DNA from: Clostridiales bacterium
Lineage (GTDB): Bacteria > Bacillota > Clostridia > Lachnospirales > Cellulosilyticaceae
DNA length: 64,000 bases
Direction of reading: 5' to 3'
Assembly (NCBI GenBank): GCA_019418225.1
Contig: DYCF01000001.1
Coordinates: 43,702 to 107,701 of the forward strand
Part shown: one piece after another, positions 52,506 through 61,293 of the stretch
Position numbering within the stretch: the stretch's first letter is position 1
Layout: each line of letters begins with the position of its first letter
The notes under the pieces: generated by a model
Database searches by the model: none
Seen by the model: the letters and a program-made list of their open reading frames with translations, nothing else
What the model was told of the DNA's origin: nothing
Position numbers and translations under genes: made by a program

Positions 52506-53765
52506 TTGAGCGAGTTGTATATAAATGGTGGCAAACGCCTAGTTGGAGAAGTAACTATTAATGGAGCTAAAAATGCAGCAGTTGCTATTTTACCAGCAGC
52601 TCTTTTAGTAGATGGAATAAGTGAAATTGAAAATTTACCATATATAGATGATGTACAAAAGTTAACGAGAGCTATGGAGGACTTAGGTGCAGTAACTACA
52701 TTAGAGGATAAACATACTTTAAAAGTAGATGGCTCTACTTTATTTAATCATAGAGCAGTTAATGATTATGTAGGACATATCAGGGCTTCTTATTATTTAA
52801 TAGGAGCTTTATTAGGGCGCTTCAAAAAAGCTGAAGTAGCTATGCCTGGTGGTTGTGATTTTGGCGGCAGACCAATCGATCAACATATCAAAGGATTTGA
52901 GGCACTTGGTGCAACAGTTGTAGTAGAAGATGGTGTCATTAAAGCACATGCGGACAAATTAATTGGGACAGACATTTACTTAGATGTAGTAAGTGTAGGT
53001 GCAACAATTAATGTCATGCTTGCAGCAACACTTGCTGAAGGTACAACAATTATTGAAAATGCAGCAAAAGAACCTCACGTAGTAGATGTGGCAAACTTCT
53101 TAAATATGATGGGTGCTAGTATCAAAGGTGCAGGTACAGATGTTATTCGTATTAAGGGTGTAGAACGTTTAAGTGGCGGCAGATACTCTACAATCCCAGA
53201 TCAAATAGAAGCTGGTACTTATATGATGGCAGCAGCTATTACAGGTGGGGATGTATACGTACGTAATATCATTCCAGAACATATGTATTCTGTAAGTTTA
53301 AAAATGATGGAGATGGGTATCACTATCGAAGAAGGTGATGACTACATTCGTGTAGTAGCACCACAAAAGCTAAAGGCAACAAATATAAAAACATTACCTC
53401 ATCCAGGGTTCCCTACAGATTTACAACCTCAAATGGCTACACTTTTGAGCATTGCTGAAGGAACAAGCACAATTATCGAAGGTGTATGGGACAATCGCTT
53501 CCAATACATTGATGAACTTAAGAAAACAGGAGCCGAGATTACAGTAGAAGGACGCACAGCTACTGTAACCGGAGTAAAAGCACTTCATGGTGCAGAAGTA
53601 AAAGCAACAGACTTACGTGCTGGCGCGGCATTAGTTTTAGCAGGTCTAAGAGCATCAGATGGTAATCCAATGATTATCAGCAACGTTAAATTCATCGACC
53701 GCGGCTACGAAGCCCTCGAAGAAAAGCTCACAGCCCTAGGCGCAGATATCGTTCGTAAGAACTAA
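52506..53765 (+). CDS. murA: UDP-N-acetylglucosamine 1-carboxyvinyltransferase
   Basis: This 419-residue EPSP-synthase-fold enzyme carries out the first committed step of peptidoglycan synthesis. The N-terminal INGAKNAAVAILPAALL is typical. The catalytic cysteine (C117) lies in AMPGGCDFGGRPIDQH, so fosfomycin sensitivity is expected in principle. PHPGFPTDLQPQ and DLRAGAALVLAGL are also conserved. I chose the TTG start at 52506, 6 nt after AAGAGGTG; the GTG at 52497 lies inside that site. It follows the wal operon by ~100 nt and is ended by a 25-bp hairpin. Confidence 0.93.
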   Translation: MSELYINGGKRLVGEVTINGAKNAAVAILPAALLVDGISEIENLPYIDDVQKLTRAMEDLGAVTTLEDKHTLKVDGSTLFNHRAVNDYVGHIRASYYLIGALLGRFKKAEVAMPGGCDFGGRPIDQHIKGFEALGATVVVEDGVIKAHADKLIGTDIYLDVVSVGATINVMLAATLAEGTTIIENAAKEPHVVDVANFLNMMGASIKGAGTDVIRIKGVERLSGGRYSTIPDQIEAGTYMMAAAITGGDVYVRNIIPEHMYSVSLKMMEMGITIEEGDDYIRVVAPQKLKATNIKTLPHPGFPTDLQPQMATLLSIAEGTSTIIEGVWDNRFQYIDELKKTGAEITVEGRTATVTGVKALHGAEVKATDLRAGAALVLAGLRASDGNPMIISNVKFIDRGYEALEEKLTALGADIVRKN

Positions 53766-53793
53766 TTATAATTTATTAAAACAAAAGAGCATC

Positions 53794-53865
53794 ATAACAG
53801 ATATAAAAAAGCTACAGATGATAACACCTCAAAGGTTTATTTCTGTAGCTTTTTTATATCTGTTA
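53794..53865. terminator. 25-bp perfect hairpin, bidirectional terminator
   Basis: 53794-53818 pairs perfectly with 53841-53865. The stem contains an A6/T6 tract in its middle, so the inner 8 bp (GCTACAGA side) act as the hairpin and the T-tract as terminator on each strand. It lies between murA and the convergent 50-residue gene. Confidence 0.88.
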
Positions 53866-53893
53866 TCCAAGCATAAGCTTATGCTATACCATT

Positions 53894-54046
53894 TTATTTT
53901 TCAGGTGGTGTATTGCGAGATACCCATTGATTATTAGTAGCTGTCTTTTGCGCTTTATCATGAAAGTACTTAGTACCTTCTGTACTTTGATAAGGATTTT
54001 GTCCCACCCATTCATTATCAGTAGCAGATTTCTTTGCTTTATCCAT
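53894..54046 (-). CDS. 50-residue protein with two imperfect repeats, unknown
   Basis: This short gene begins at an ATG with a perfect AAGGAGG 8-9 nt upstream and ends just before the murA-side hairpin. The protein starts MDKAKKSATDNEWVGQNPYQ and repeats the pattern as DKAQKTATNNQWVSRNT 28 residues later. It is hydrophilic, with no cysteine and no signal or membrane segment. Perfect hairpins on both sides isolate it as its own transcription unit. No family is recognised. The combination of ribosome binding site, internal repeat and terminators supports a real gene. Confidence 0.72.
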   Translation of the reverse strand: MDKAKKSATDNEWVGQNPYQSTEGTKYFHDKAQKTATNNQWVSRNTPPEK

Positions 54047-54094
54047 AAGTATTGCCTCCTTTTATGTCCACAAACATTATAAATCTATTATCCC

Positions 54095-54149
54095 ACCAAC
54101 AAATAAAAAAATACTGGCATATAAAGCCAGTATTTTTTTATTTGTTGGT
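54095..54149. terminator. 24-bp perfect hairpin with internal A7/T7 tract
   Basis: 54095-54118 pairs with 54126-54149 around a 7-nt loop. The inner GC-containing part (ATACTGGC) plus the T7 tract works as a terminator on either strand. It lies upstream of the 50-residue gene, which begins at 54046 and reads away from it, so it may shield that gene from incoming transcription. Confidence 0.8.
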
Positions 54150-54250
54150 AAATCAAGCAGAAAATATTAGCTTTATGCTGACCCATAAAGAAAACACTTA
54201 CAACTGTAACTGCCCTAAGCTTTTGCAAGGCAGAACTCTTGCATAAAGAA

Positions 54251-54447
54251 AGTTTAAAATTAACACCCGGATTAGTCTGTATATGGAGCAATTTGATGAA
54301 ACACTTAACGAAGGGGAATGAAGCGGTGTTAGCGGTGCTGTTTGAACGGAGCGTAGCGCAGTGAGTTCACCGCGTTGCTTTGTTCACCAAGTTTAGCGTT
54401 TCACAAATTGCGTAGTCAGCAGCTAAGGAGGGCGTTAATTTTAAACT
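54251..54447. repeat. Large imperfect palindrome (element B, ~62-nt arms)
   Basis: The left arm begins AGTTTAAAATTAAC and the right arm ends with its complement. Further paired blocks are CCC/GGG, TTAG/CTAA, GCAATTTG/CAAATTGC and GAAAC-CT/AG-GTTTC. The ~70-nt centre is GC-rich (AGCGTAGCGCAGTGAG). The architecture and the AATTTG block resemble element A (40990-41168). There is no coding frame. It ends 20 nt from the chemoreceptor stop codon. Confidence 0.75.
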
Positions 54448-54466
54448 GAGCTCTTACGTAAGAACC

Positions 54467-56551
54467 CTACTCCAGTGTAAATTTACCCACAATATCTTCT
54501 AATACTTCCACACACTTCATATTTGTAGTAGCAAGTGCATTGGTTTGAGTGGTTGTACGTACCATATCACTTGTTTTTTCGGCGATATCCATGACACCTT
54601 TGCTAGCTTCTGTGATTGTGGCATTAATGCCTTGAATAGATTCATTAATTTGCATCGTAGTTGTAGAAAGTGTATTAATAGCTTCAAAGATTTGTGACAT
54701 ATGACTTTGAAAGGCGTTAGCATCATTGGCATATTGTTTGCTGACATTCATGAAATCCTCATAGTCACTAAGTACAACATTTTCTAAGAAGTCACTAGTA
54801 TCCATTAAGCAGTTAGACATATTAGAGAAGGCGTCATGTACTTCTGTAATAATGCTGCTGATATCACTGACAGCTTTGCTAGTTTGAGAAGCTAGGGTAG
54901 AGATTTCAGTAGCAACTACAGCAAAACCTTTACCGGCATCACCGGCGCGAGCAGCTTCAATAGAAGCATTAAGTGCAAGTAGGCTTGTTTGAGAAGAAAT
55001 ACTCGTAATGGTATTGGTAAGTGCATTTATTTTTTCAACGGCCTGAGCTTTTTCAATAGCAAGGGCTGTTTTATCTTTTACACTAGTATAAACATCAGCC
55101 GTTTTATTTGTAGCAGAAGCTGTTTTATCATAAAGCGCATTGGCACGATTTAAGACTTCTTCTGAAAGTTCATTACCAGTACGTGAGAGTGTACTGATGG
55201 CAGTTGTATTTTGATTAATAAGTTGTGTGTTATCACTAATTGTTTCAGTGGTGGCAGCAGTTTCTTCCATACCAGCAGCTAGCTCTTCAGATGTGGCAGA
55301 GTTGTCCATGCAGTTTGTATTGACGTGCTCAATAGCAGAAGAAAGTGAATTCATATTATTTGTAAGCGTAGTACAAGAGGTATTCATATTCTTAACAATA
55401 TCACGAAGCGCTTCACGCATGGTATGAACAGCGCGTGCCATATCGCCTGTTTCATCTCGCAAGGTATAGAGACTATTACTATCATGTGTTGGCCTGAAGT
55501 CAAAGTGAGCAGTCTTTTCGATGATGGCAGTAAGTTTAGTGATAGGGCCTGTAATACGTTTACTTAGGAAGAAGCTTAAGATAAATGAGATAATGACAGC
55601 GAGTACACTAACGAGTAGAAGTTTTAAGGTGAGGTAAGTAGAACTTGCATAAATCTCAGAATTAGGCGCTGTTAAGACTAACTTCATACCATTATTAAGT
55701 CTTGTATAAGTCATACTTTTAGATTGGTGACTATATGTATAATTAGAAATAATGTTTTGGGCATTTTCATCATTTAATATGTCTAGAAGTTGTGTAAGAG
55801 AGAGGTCTTCTAAATTAGTATTAGGGTCTAAATCTTTGTGATATAAAATGTTGTTATTGGCATCAGTAAGAAAGGCATAACCGGAATTGTAGAGCGTAGT
55901 TGAAGAAAGGATATCTTGAACTGTTTTAAAATCAATATCCATACCAACAACACCAATAGAAGTGCCATCTTTAAAAATGGGGACAACATAAGAAATCATA
56001 TATGTATTAAGGTTTGCATTCATATAAGGATTCATCCAAGTAGCGGCTTTGTTTTGAGTGGGAATATAGTACCAGCCGACATGCTCTGTATCGCTAGGAT
56101 CATAAGTACTAAAATCTGTAGGCGTGGAAGTTTCAAAATTGCTATTTGTATCAGAACGCACTAAGAATAAACCAGATGTTGGCTGTGTAAATTCTGGATT
56201 AAAACGAACATAAACACTTAATGCACCAGTAGTATGTGTTCCAAAATCAATGGCAATGTTTGTAAGTTCATCTGTGTAGTGATTAACATAAGTTGTACTC
56301 CGCTTAAAGATATTTACATCAGTTAAGCTATCTTCAGCTATAAGTGCCAGGGTGTCTACAGATTGTTCGATTCGAGAGATAAGGGTGTTGATTTCGTCGC
56401 CTTTGTTGCCACAGGTGAGTTGCATAAATTGATTGGAGTTAGTGGTAGCAATTTGCGTGGCATCAAAAATACTAATTGACCCAATGATGAGAGAGGTAAG
56501 GATACTACCGATGACAAAGATAAAGATAATTTTTGCCTTTAATGACTTCAT
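54467..56551 (-). CDS. Methyl-accepting chemotaxis protein with extracellular Cache domain
   Basis: This 694-residue receptor has a membrane helix at about 8-28, a ~280-residue extracellular double-Cache domain (VGWYYIPTQN, WMNPYMNANLN, GVVGMDIDFKTVQDIL), a second helix (about 308-330), a HAMP (SKRITGPITKLTAII) and a cytoplasmic signalling region with the hairpin tip ISSQTSLLALNASIEAARAG. The Cache type usually binds small organic molecules such as amino acids; the ligand is not readable. AAGGAGG precedes the start. No other chemotaxis gene lies in the window. Confidence 0.93.
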   Translation of the reverse strand: MKSLKAKIIFIFVIGSILTSLIIGSISIFDATQIATTNSNQFMQLTCGNKGDEINTLISRIEQSVDTLALIAEDSLTDVNIFKRSTTYVNHYTDELTNIAIDFGTHTTGALSVYVRFNPEFTQPTSGLFLVRSDTNSNFETSTPTDFSTYDPSDTEHVGWYYIPTQNKAATWMNPYMNANLNTYMISYVVPIFKDGTSIGVVGMDIDFKTVQDILSSTTLYNSGYAFLTDANNNILYHKDLDPNTNLEDLSLTQLLDILNDENAQNIISNYTYSHQSKSMTYTRLNNGMKLVLTAPNSEIYASSTYLTLKLLLVSVLAVIISFILSFFLSKRITGPITKLTAIIEKTAHFDFRPTHDSNSLYTLRDETGDMARAVHTMREALRDIVKNMNTSCTTLTNNMNSLSSAIEHVNTNCMDNSATSEELAAGMEETAATTETISDNTQLINQNTTAISTLSRTGNELSEEVLNRANALYDKTASATNKTADVYTSVKDKTALAIEKAQAVEKINALTNTITSISSQTSLLALNASIEAARAGDAGKGFAVVATEISTLASQTSKAVSDISSIITEVHDAFSNMSNCLMDTSDFLENVVLSDYEDFMNVSKQYANDANAFQSHMSQIFEAINTLSTTTMQINESIQGINATITEASKGVMDIAEKTSDMVRTTTQTNALATTNMKCVEVLEDIVGKFTLE

Positions 56552-56873
56552 TATAGAGACCTCCTTGTATAATATAATAAATTCACGGAACTTCTAGCCT
56601 TATATTTCAAGGCTTTTCATTTCGATTATTTTAAAGATTATTTGATTTGAAAAACTACTATTTAGAAAATAATGAATTATTAAAATTATACCATATAAGG
56701 GCATAATTATCTATATCATAAAGCATTTAGATTTTGGACAAATTAGGAAGCCAAAAGAAAAATACTTATAGTTTTTAAGGTCTTTTTTGCCAGTATAAGT
56801 TGAAATGCGTATAATGTTATTAGCGCATTGTGTAAACTACATAATAAACAAGAGAAAAAGGCGGTGAGAAGGC
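56552..56873. other. Divergent promoter region
   Basis: These 322 nt contain no gene. An extended -10 (TGGTATAAT) on the minus strand at 56685-56693 may serve the chemoreceptor gene, and a strong plus-strand promoter lies at 56787-56815. A small hairpin AGCCTT/AAGGCT lies in the chemoreceptor leader. Confidence 0.6.
56787..56815 (+). promoter_or_regulatory. Sigma-A type promoter for the nuclease-helicase gene
   Basis: TTGCCA (56787-56792), a 17-nt spacer and TATAAT (56810-56815) lie 58 nt upstream of the start codon. Confidence 0.75.
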
Positions 56874-59228
56874 ATGCGTATTTTAGAAGGCTTAGTGAAG
56901 ATTTCTGTAAGAGAGCTTGTGGAATTTGTTTTAAGGCAAGGGAGCATCAATGCATCAGCCATTAGTAGCAGTAATAGAGCTGTACTTGGAACGTTGGCAC
57001 ATAAAAAGATTCAAAAAAGCATGGAAGCCAATTATGAAGCAGAGGTTAGACTTGTTCATGAATGTGAAATAGAGGGAATCGTTTATGTTGTAGAAGGTCG
57101 GGCAGATGGGATTATCAAAGATTTGGTAAGTGTGACCATAGATGAAATAAAGACGACAACGACAAGCCTTGATCAAATTGATGAAAACTATAACCACTTA
57201 CACTGGGCACAAGCAAAATGCTATGCTTATTTTTATGCGAAGCAAAATGACTTGCCAGAAATGCAAGTAAGGCTCACTTATTACAATATCGACACCAAAG
57301 AAATTAAAAACCTTCAACGCAGCTTTTTCTTCTCAGAATTAGAAGCCTTCTTTACCCAGATTATTCAAAAATACAACAAATGGATTAAGTTCTATATGGC
57401 ATGGACGAAGGAGAGGGACAGGTCTCTAAAATTGGTGGCGTTTCCTTTTGAGAATTATCGGGAGGGGCAGAGAGCCTTAGCGGTGAGTGTGTATAAAAGT
57501 ATTCAAAAGGGCGAAAGATTATATGCTAGTGCACCAACGGGAATTGGAAAGACCATTTCCACGTTGTTCCCTTCCTTAAAGGCTATGGGGGAAGGGTATG
57601 GCACGAAAATCTTTTATCTAACGGCGAAGACGATTACAAGAACGGTGGCAGAACAGGCGGCGCATTTACTTTATAATAATGGGGCGAAGGTGAAGGTTGT
57701 AACGCTAACGGCTAAAGATAAAATTTGTTTTATGGAGAAGACGCAGTGCAATCCGGAGTATTGTCCTTATGCAAATGGGCATTTTGATAGAGTGGATGAT
57801 GCGGTATATGAGATTATTAATCAGAGTGATTTATGGAATCGTGGTCAGATAGAGGAGCTAGCTAAGAAATATCAGGTATGTCCCTTTGAACTATCATTGG
57901 ACTTATCGGTGTGGGCAGATATAGTGATTTGTGACTATAACTATATGTTTGACCCAACAGTAGGACTTAAACGCTTTTTAGATCATAGTGATTTCATTAT
58001 ATTAGTGGATGAGGCACATAATTTAGTGGATAGGGCGCGCGAGATGTATTCAGCTAGTTTGTCGAAGCGTCAGTGTCTGCAAGTAAAGAAGACATTAGGC
58101 AAACAGTTTCCAACCATTAGTAAAGAACTTAACAAGATTAATGAGTATATGTTAGACCTTCGTAAGGATTATATTGAAATGACTGGCAGTTATATTAGTA
58201 AGGAAGCACCTAAAAAGCTTTATACAATTCTTAGAAAATTTATAGGTGCAGTAGATAAGAAATTACAACAAGGACAAGCTGGAGATATGCCTAAGGAACT
58301 TATTGACTTTTACTTTGAAGCTTTTCAGTTTAATAAAATATATGAGTTTTTTGATGATCATTATGTGACTTATGGCGAAACAAATGGTCATGAGGTGATG
58401 ATGAAAATGTACTGCATTGACCCTTCGGCAGCAATTGAAACGGTGATTGAGTCTGCTCAAAGTGTGATATTCTTCTCGGCCACATTACTTCCTATTGATT
58501 ATTATCAGTATATGCTAGGTGGCGGTGAAGATAAAGCGATTGCCTTGCCATCACCTTTTGAAGAGAAGCATGCGCTTAAGATGGTAGCAACTGATGTAGC
58601 CACAAGATACCGCGTAAGAGAGAGTAGTTATAGTAAAATTAGTGCTTATATCGATGCCATGGTGAAAACTAAGGTAGGACATTATATGGTATTCTTTCCT
58701 TCTTATAAATATATGTTAGATGTGTACGAGGCTATGGCAGAAATCCAAAAGGATTATGAGGTGTATATTCAGGAAAACAATATGGATGAAGAAGCGAGAG
58801 AAGCTTTCCTTCAAAGGTTTGTACCAAATCCGGATAAAACTACAGTAAACTTCTGCGTTTTAGGCGGGATTTTTTCAGAAGGCATTGATTTAACAGAAGA
58901 TCGTTTAATAGGTGTAATGATTGTGGGTGTAGGCTTACCACAGATAGGATTAGAGCGCGATTTGATTAAGAATTATTTCGATGAACTAGGCAAGGATGGC
59001 TATCATTATGCCTATACGTATCCTGGTATGAATAAGGTGCTTCAAGCTATTGGCAGGCTTGTACGTACAGAGAAGGATAGAGGTATTATCTTGTTAATGG
59101 ACGAACGGTTTACAAGTCCATTTTATGAAAGTCTTTTTCCACCAGAGTTAAGCCAGAAATACTATATTAATTATAGACAGTTGCCACAGGTAACAAAGCT
59201 TATAAATGATTTCTGGGAACAAACATAA
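56874..59228 (+). CDS. PD-(D/E)XK nuclease fused to a DinG/XPD-type helicase
   Basis: This 784-residue protein has an N-terminal ~190-residue region with a Cas4/RecB-like nuclease pattern: LGTLAHKKIQ, VEGRADGII and IDEIKTTT (D and ExK catalytic residues), then HWAQAKCYAYFYA. The helicase follows: Walker A APTGIGKT, four spaced cysteines for a 4Fe-4S cluster (ICFMEK, TQCNPEYCPYA, YQVCPFE), DEAH box ILVDEAHNL, FFSATLLP and a motif VI-like QAIGRLVRTEKDRG. XPD/DinG helicases unwind DNA 5' to 3'. The fusion suggests coupled unwinding and cutting in repair, or processing of branched DNA. It has its own promoter and a GGCGGTGAGAAGG region as RBS. Confidence 0.88.
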   Translation: MRILEGLVKISVRELVEFVLRQGSINASAISSSNRAVLGTLAHKKIQKSMEANYEAEVRLVHECEIEGIVYVVEGRADGIIKDLVSVTIDEIKTTTTSLDQIDENYNHLHWAQAKCYAYFYAKQNDLPEMQVRLTYYNIDTKEIKNLQRSFFFSELEAFFTQIIQKYNKWIKFYMAWTKERDRSLKLVAFPFENYREGQRALAVSVYKSIQKGERLYASAPTGIGKTISTLFPSLKAMGEGYGTKIFYLTAKTITRTVAEQAAHLLYNNGAKVKVVTLTAKDKICFMEKTQCNPEYCPYANGHFDRVDDAVYEIINQSDLWNRGQIEELAKKYQVCPFELSLDLSVWADIVICDYNYMFDPTVGLKRFLDHSDFIILVDEAHNLVDRAREMYSASLSKRQCLQVKKTLGKQFPTISKELNKINEYMLDLRKDYIEMTGSYISKEAPKKLYTILRKFIGAVDKKLQQGQAGDMPKELIDFYFEAFQFNKIYEFFDDHYVTYGETNGHEVMMKMYCIDPSAAIETVIESAQSVIFFSATLLPIDYYQYMLGGGEDKAIALPSPFEEKHALKMVATDVATRYRVRESSYSKISAYIDAMVKTKVGHYMVFFPSYKYMLDVYEAMAEIQKDYEVYIQENNMDEEAREAFLQRFVPNPDKTTVNFCVLGGIFSEGIDLTEDRLIGVMIVGVGLPQIGLERDLIKNYFDELGKDGYHYAYTYPGMNKVLQAIGRLVRTEKDRGIILLMDERFTSPFYESLFPPELSQKYYINYRQLPQVTKLINDFWEQT

Positions 59229-59233
59229 TATTA

Positions 59234-59265
59234 AAAAGCCTGTCACGAGTTCGCGGCAGGCTTTT
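59234..59265. terminator. Bidirectional terminator between helicase and asnB
   Basis: AAAAGCCTG (59234-59242) pairs with CAGGCTTTT (59257-59265) around a partly structured loop. It is placed between convergent stop codons. Confidence 0.85.
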
Positions 59266-59269
59266 AGTG

Positions 59270-61108
59270 TTATACCAATTTTACCTTATAGGTTTCAAGC
59301 CATATATTAAGCTGAACGAGATAAGCCATAAGTTGTGGGCCTGTCATAAGTTGGCCAAACCAAGGCCTTGTATAAGCTGCACCTTTGGTATTTAAAAGTT
59401 CCGTGGCAAAAGTATGATCGATAATATCGAAGAGTGGTGCATTAGGATTCTTTAAAACTTCAGCTAACATTTGGCATACAAAGTCTGTGTAAACTGGATT
59501 ATGAGTTTTAGGGTACGGACTCTTTTTACGATAGATAATATCATCTGGTAAGATACCTTGAAGACATTTACGAAGTAATCCTTTTTCACGTCCCTCATAA
59601 AACATATAGTCTATAGGAAGGTTGAAAGCATATTCTACAAGTCTATAATCCGCAAAAGGTACACGAACTTCTAGGCTATTAGACATACTCATACGATCCT
59701 TTCTATTAAGAAGATTAACCATAAACCATTTGATATTAAGGTAGAAGAGCTCACGCATACGGTGAACATTGGCTGGTTCATTAGGTAGATGTGGTACACG
59801 TTTTAAACTATCTAGATAGTTTTCATTAACCATATCTGTAATAGGCAATGTTTTAAATTCATCAGAGAGAAGCTTGCGACGACTTCGGACAAAGTTAGAC
59901 CAAGGGAATGTATTTAGATTCATGAGTTCAGGTCTAGTATACCAAGGATAACCGCCAAAGATTTCATCGGCACATTCACCAGAGAGAGCGATTACGAAGT
60001 CTTTGCGAATTTCTTTACAGAAGAGGAAGAGAGAAGAGTCGATATCTGCCATACCAGGCAAATCCCTAGCGATAACGGCATCCTTTAAGGCCATTGCTAA
60101 ATCTTCATGTTTAATGGTAAATATTCTTTGATTGCTATGAATGAATTCAGCCATCTCATGTGCCCAGTAAGGATCAGAGGTAGGCTCAAAACTGGTAGGC
60201 TTGAAGAACTTGGAGTTGTCTTCGTATTCAAGAGAGTAGGTTGTAAGCACCTTGTTTTGTTTTTTGTAGGCGTTAGCAGCAACAGCTGAGATAGCAGAGG
60301 AATCTAAACCGCCAGACAAAAAGGTACAAAGAGGCATATCACCTACAAGTTGTCTTTCAATAGCATCTATTAATAAACTACGTAAATGGTCAGTAGCTTC
60401 TTCTAAAGTTTCATGATTTTCTTCTGGCTTAAGCGTCCAATATTCCTTAATGGAGATTTGATCAGGCGTGATGATAGCAAGATGGGCAGGTGGCACTTCT
60501 TTAATTTCCTTAAAGACGGCACTACCTGGTTTGACTGCAGGGCCAAGAGCAAAGATTTCTGTGAGGCCCTCTTTATCTAAGATAGGTTCTACATAAGGAT
60601 GGGCAAGAACGGTTTTGATTTCTGAACCGAAAATAAAGGAAGAACCTTTAATACTATAGAAGAGAGGTTTAACACCTAAAGGATCACGTACTAATAAAAT
60701 GCGTTGTTCCTTTTCATCATAAACTGCAAATGCAAAAATACCATTGAGCTTACTTACACAATCTATTCCCCAGCACATATAAGCTGTAAGAAGAACTTCT
60801 GTATCAGAGTAAGAATCGAAGGTATAGCCTTTTTCTAAAAGTTCTTTTCGAATGTCTTCTGTGTTGTAGAGTTCCCCATTATAAACGAGGGTGTAGTGGA
60901 AGTTACCCTGCATTTTTGTCATTGGTTGGAGGCCGCCATTAGGGTCTACAACAATAAGTCTTCGGTGACCAAGGAGAACATGGGTAGTAGTATGATAACC
61001 ATGCTGGTCAGGGCCCCTCAGCTTTAAGGTATCTGTCATGGCTTCTATAATAGAAACTTCATTAGTAAGGTCTTTTTGAAAATCAATCCATCCGGCAAAA
61101 CCACACAT
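59270..61108 (-). CDS. asnB: Asparagine synthetase (glutamine-hydrolysing)
   Basis: This 612-residue enzyme has the class II glutaminase start MCGFAGWIDF (nucleophile Cys2) and VYNGELYN, and a synthetase domain with the PP-loop LCTFLSGGLDSSAISA and SGECADEIFGGYPWY. It amidates aspartate using glutamine nitrogen and ATP. It is the last gene of a minus-strand nitrogen group (amtB, glnK, asnB) but is separated from glnK by hairpins and has a 32-bp palindrome just upstream of its start, so it is probably controlled separately. AAGGTG precedes the ATG. Confidence 0.95.
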   Translation of the reverse strand: MCGFAGWIDFQKDLTNEVSIIEAMTDTLKLRGPDQHGYHTTTHVLLGHRRLIVVDPNGGLQPMTKMQGNFHYTLVYNGELYNTEDIRKELLEKGYTFDSYSDTEVLLTAYMCWGIDCVSKLNGIFAFAVYDEKEQRILLVRDPLGVKPLFYSIKGSSFIFGSEIKTVLAHPYVEPILDKEGLTEIFALGPAVKPGSAVFKEIKEVPPAHLAIITPDQISIKEYWTLKPEENHETLEEATDHLRSLLIDAIERQLVGDMPLCTFLSGGLDSSAISAVAANAYKKQNKVLTTYSLEYEDNSKFFKPTSFEPTSDPYWAHEMAEFIHSNQRIFTIKHEDLAMALKDAVIARDLPGMADIDSSLFLFCKEIRKDFVIALSGECADEIFGGYPWYTRPELMNLNTFPWSNFVRSRRKLLSDEFKTLPITDMVNENYLDSLKRVPHLPNEPANVHRMRELFYLNIKWFMVNLLNRKDRMSMSNSLEVRVPFADYRLVEYAFNLPIDYMFYEGREKGLLRKCLQGILPDDIIYRKKSPYPKTHNPVYTDFVCQMLAEVLKNPNAPLFDIIDHTFATELLNTKGAAYTRPWFGQLMTGPQLMAYLVQLNIWLETYKVKLV

Positions 61109-61128
61109 TAAAGAAGCACCTTCTTTCT

Positions 61129-61160
61129 ACATATATGTAATATATATATTACACATATGT
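61129..61160. promoter_or_regulatory. 32-bp near-perfect palindrome upstream of asnB
   Basis: ACATATATGTAATATA and TATATTACACATATGT form an inverted repeat with only two mismatched pairs, ending 21 nt before the asnB start codon. It is a candidate operator. The AT-rich sequence could also contain the -10 element. Confidence 0.5.
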
Positions 61161-61177
61161 TGCATATATGAGCCCAC

Positions 61178-61204
61178 AAAGAGGAGGCAATAAGCCTCCT
61201 CTTT
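61178..61204. terminator. Hairpin between glnK and asnB
   Basis: AAAGAGGAGGC pairs perfectly with GCCTCCTCTTT around 5 nt. On the minus strand it follows glnK. The T-run is short (TTT), so termination may be partial. A second hairpin (ATGACTTT/AAAGTCAT, 61247-61276) lies closer to glnK. Confidence 0.65.
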
Positions 61205-61293
61205 AGTATATGGGTTAGGAAAAAATTTAGAACACATATTTACGCTATGACTTTTAGAAGAAAGAGCTAAAGTCATGCATATAGAAATATATA

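Larger units (their letters stand above)
54047..54466. other. Gene-free stretch holding a hairpin and palindrome B
   Basis: These 420 nt contain the 24-bp hairpin (54095-54149) and the large imperfect palindrome (54251-54447). Apparent reading frames of 60-70 residues on both strands here arise from the hairpin sequence and have no ribosome binding site. Confidence 0.7.

Noticed and set aside
54052..54291. Two overlapping ~65-residue ORFs on opposite strands sharing KKYW-PVFFYLL
   Set aside because: Both arise from reading the perfect 24-bp hairpin and palindrome. No ribosome binding sites.
61109..61293. T-box or amino-acid riboswitch upstream of asnB
   Set aside because: No TGGN-antiterminator box or specifier-like structure seen. 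Only simple hairpins and a palindrome.
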